The notes beneath the pieces are model-generated. The model was not told where the DNA came from and ran no database searches. It was given only the letters and a program-made list of their open reading frames with translations. From NCBI RefSeq assembly GCF_014269035.2, contig NZ_JABWRP020000008.1:1-64000 (forward strand): a stretch of DNA of 64,000 nt, given 5' to 3'. Every line of letters begins with the position of its first letter. The first letter of the stretch is position 1. The translations under genes and the position numbers were made by a program. The DNA comes from Pseudomonas vlassakiae (lineage in GTDB: Bacteria; Pseudomonadota; Gammaproteobacteria; Pseudomonadales; Pseudomonadaceae). This document shows, in pieces, positions 62,601-64,000 of the stretch.

Positions 62601-63961
62601 GTTCGCTGCGTCAACGCACACTCTGGCGGGTCATGTTCCTGTTGTTGGCCGGCACTGGCCTGCTGGTGCTCTACAACTACCACGACAGCCGCCATGAAAT
62701 TAACGAAGTGTATGACGCGCACCTCGCCCAGAACGCGCGCCTGCTTCAGGGGGTCATGAGCCTGCCTGTGCAAGGCAACTCGCGTGACGACATGTACCGC
62801 GCTTTCAACGAAGCGTTGGGGCAAGCCGGCCGCAGAGGGGTCGGCCACCCTTACGAAAGCAAGCTGGCATTTCAAGTCTGGGGGGAGGGTGGTGTGCTGC
62901 TGGTGCATACGCCGAGCGCCCCCCGGCTTGATCCGATGCCGAGCGCCCCGGGTTTCTACGACTTTGCCAGTGGCGACAAGCAATGGCGCGGTTTCGTCTT
63001 GCCGGTACCGGAAAAGAACTGGTTGATCTGGGTCGGCGAGCGTGACGATGTACGTTACGACCTGATCGACCGGATCGTCCGCCACACCGTGTTCCCGTTC
63101 CTGCTTGGTAGCCTGGCCCTGGCGCTGTTGGTCTGGGCCGCCATTGGCTGGGGGCTGCGGCCGTTGCAGAACATGGCCAATGTCATCCGTGGGCGGCACG
63201 CCAATTCGCTGGAACCGCTGCAACTGGTACCGCTGCCATCGGAGCTTGAGCCCATGCAGGCGGCCATCAACCGCCTGTTGGCGCAGATCGAGGACTTGCT
63301 GCGGCGTGAGCATCGCTTCATTGCCGATGCCGCCCATGAGATGCGTACGCCGCTGGCGGTGCTGCGCCTGCACGCGCAGAACGCGCTCGAGGCCACTCAA
63401 GAGGCGGAGCGCCACAAGGCCTTGGGTTTTGTCATCGGCGGGGTCGACCGCTTGACCCGGGTGGTCAATCAACTGCTGACCCTGGCCCGTGTCGAGCCTC
63501 GCCTGGGGCAACGCGCTACCGCTCAGGTCGACCTTGCCGAGGTGGTGACCGATACCATGGCCGAGCTGACCCCCTGGATACTGGACCGTGGCCTGGAGCC
63601 TTCGCTGGATATTGGCGAAGGGGATCATCATCTGGCCATCGATGCCGGTGCGCTGACCATCGCCTTGCAGAACCTGGTTTCCAACGCGGTGGAACATTCG
63701 CCACCCGGTGGGCGCATCACGGTGCTGCTCAGGCGTCTGGACAGTCGTTTCGAACTGATCGTCGAGGATGAGGGGCCGGGTATCGAGGAGGCGGAGTTAT
63801 CGCGCGTTTTCGAGCGTTTCTACAGCCGTAACAGCCCCAATGGGGCTGGCCTTGGATTGTCCATCGTGACCACCATCATCGACCGGCTTGGCGGCCACGT
63901 GCATCTCGAAAACCGTGTCAGTGGCGGCTTGGCGGCCACCATGTCGCTGCCGCTGGCCTGA
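62597..63961 (+). CDS. sensor histidine kinase
   Basis: 454 aa. N-terminal helix (LWRVMFLLLAGTGLLVLYNY), a periplasmic domain of about 140 residues, second helix FPFLLGSLALALLVWAAIGW, HAMP-like linker, His box FIADAAHEMRTPLAVLRLHA and ATP lid (NLVSNAVEHSPPGG, DEGPGIEEAEL, GAGLGLSIV). PmrB/QseC-like layout. Overlaps the regulator by 4 bp. Signal unknown. Confidence 0.95.
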   Translation: MSSLRQRTLWRVMFLLLAGTGLLVLYNYHDSRHEINEVYDAHLAQNARLLQGVMSLPVQGNSRDDMYRAFNEALGQAGRRGVGHPYESKLAFQVWGEGGVLLVHTPSAPRLDPMPSAPGFYDFASGDKQWRGFVLPVPEKNWLIWVGERDDVRYDLIDRIVRHTVFPFLLGSLALALLVWAAIGWGLRPLQNMANVIRGRHANSLEPLQLVPLPSELEPMQAAINRLLAQIEDLLRREHRFIADAAHEMRTPLAVLRLHAQNALEATQEAERHKALGFVIGGVDRLTRVVNQLLTLARVEPRLGQRATAQVDLAEVVTDTMAELTPWILDRGLEPSLDIGEGDHHLAIDAGALTIALQNLVSNAVEHSPPGGRITVLLRRLDSRFELIVEDEGPGIEEAELSRVFERFYSRNSPNGAGLGLSIVTTIIDRLGGHVHLENRVSGGLAATMSLPLA

Positions 63962-63978
63962 GGCAGCCGGCGCGCTCA

Positions 63979-63999
63979 CTTCAGACTCCCTTAAGCTTC
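63979..63999 (+). promoter_or_regulatory. response-regulator box 2
   Basis: CTTCAGACTC then CCTTAAGCTTC, matching 57621-57641 at 17 of 21 positions, with half-sites TTCAG-N6-TTAAG. It would serve a gene beyond the window edge. Confidence 0.55.
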
Positions 64000-64000
64000 G

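Overview
The window is a gene-dense, high-GC stretch of a gammaproteobacterial chromosome, almost certainly a Pseudomonas of the P. putida group. The pointers are gene content and protein style: cyanase and carbonic anhydrase with a CynR very like that of E. coli, DUF2790 and DUF6555 small proteins, an OprI-like lipoprotein, TTGAT-N4-ATCAA Anr/FNR boxes, and a degenerate putida-type REP near 28.55 kb. I saw no rRNA, tRNA, CRISPR array, transposase or phage gene.

Layout. 0.1-8.0 kb: an RND efflux pump (permease then adaptor, no outer-membrane channel), a LysR regulator, a short-chain dehydrogenase (SDR), a secreted cupin and a zinc alcohol dehydrogenase. 8.1-11.9 kb: accessory block with an AT-rich DUF6188 gene and an arsRBCH arsenic operon, bracketed by three copies of a CTATGGGTCG-type intergenic repeat. 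12-16.4 kb: two LysR regulators with a DHA2-type MFS exporter and an EamA exporter. 16.5-23.4 kb: cyanate region (cynT-cynS, cynR), in which cynR is separated from cynTS by a DUF1348 gene, a TetR gene, an orphan polyamine-type binding protein and a divergent cytosine-deaminase-like amidohydrolase. A 48-bp element occurs both before cynT and between the amidohydrolase and cynR. 23.4-28.5 kb: six-gene lipid-modification operon (NTF2-like, SDR, FAD oxidoreductase, DUF1365, cyclopropane-fatty-acid synthase family, DUF2878) preceded by two TRTACA-N12-TGTACA sites that fit light-responsive LitR/PplR control. 28.6-31.6 kb: quinone reductase-like enzyme, SDR and a GlxA-type AraC regulator.

31.7-42.8 kb: small general-stress genes (Gly-rich secreted protein, MscS channel, hemerythrin, DUF421, PncC/CinA, PLDc_N, two SDRs, PfpI/DJ-1, zinc alcohol dehydrogenase) and several small hypothetical proteins. 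42.9-57.5 kb: a low-oxygen stress island. Two FNR-type regulators with all four iron-sulfur cysteines sit among four universal stress proteins, two GNAT acetyltransferases, a beta-CASP metallo-beta-lactamase RNase, Hsp20, a CBS protein, a second FtsH, a BON protein, a K+ channel, an OprI-like lipoprotein and a ferredoxin-reductase-like protein that seems to have lost its cluster cysteines. Five consecutive divergent intergenic regions there carry exact or near-exact FNR/Anr boxes.

57.7-64.0 kb: a tightly overlapping seven-gene operon (thermostable-hemolysin-like protein, AMP-dependent acyl ligase, haem-oxygenase-like di-iron enzyme, SDR, exported repeat protein, response regulator, histidine kinase). 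A direct-repeat box lies upstream of it, and a second copy (17 of 21 bases) lies just after the kinase gene at the window edge. It looks like a self-regulated pathway acting on an acyl substrate; its product is unknown to me.
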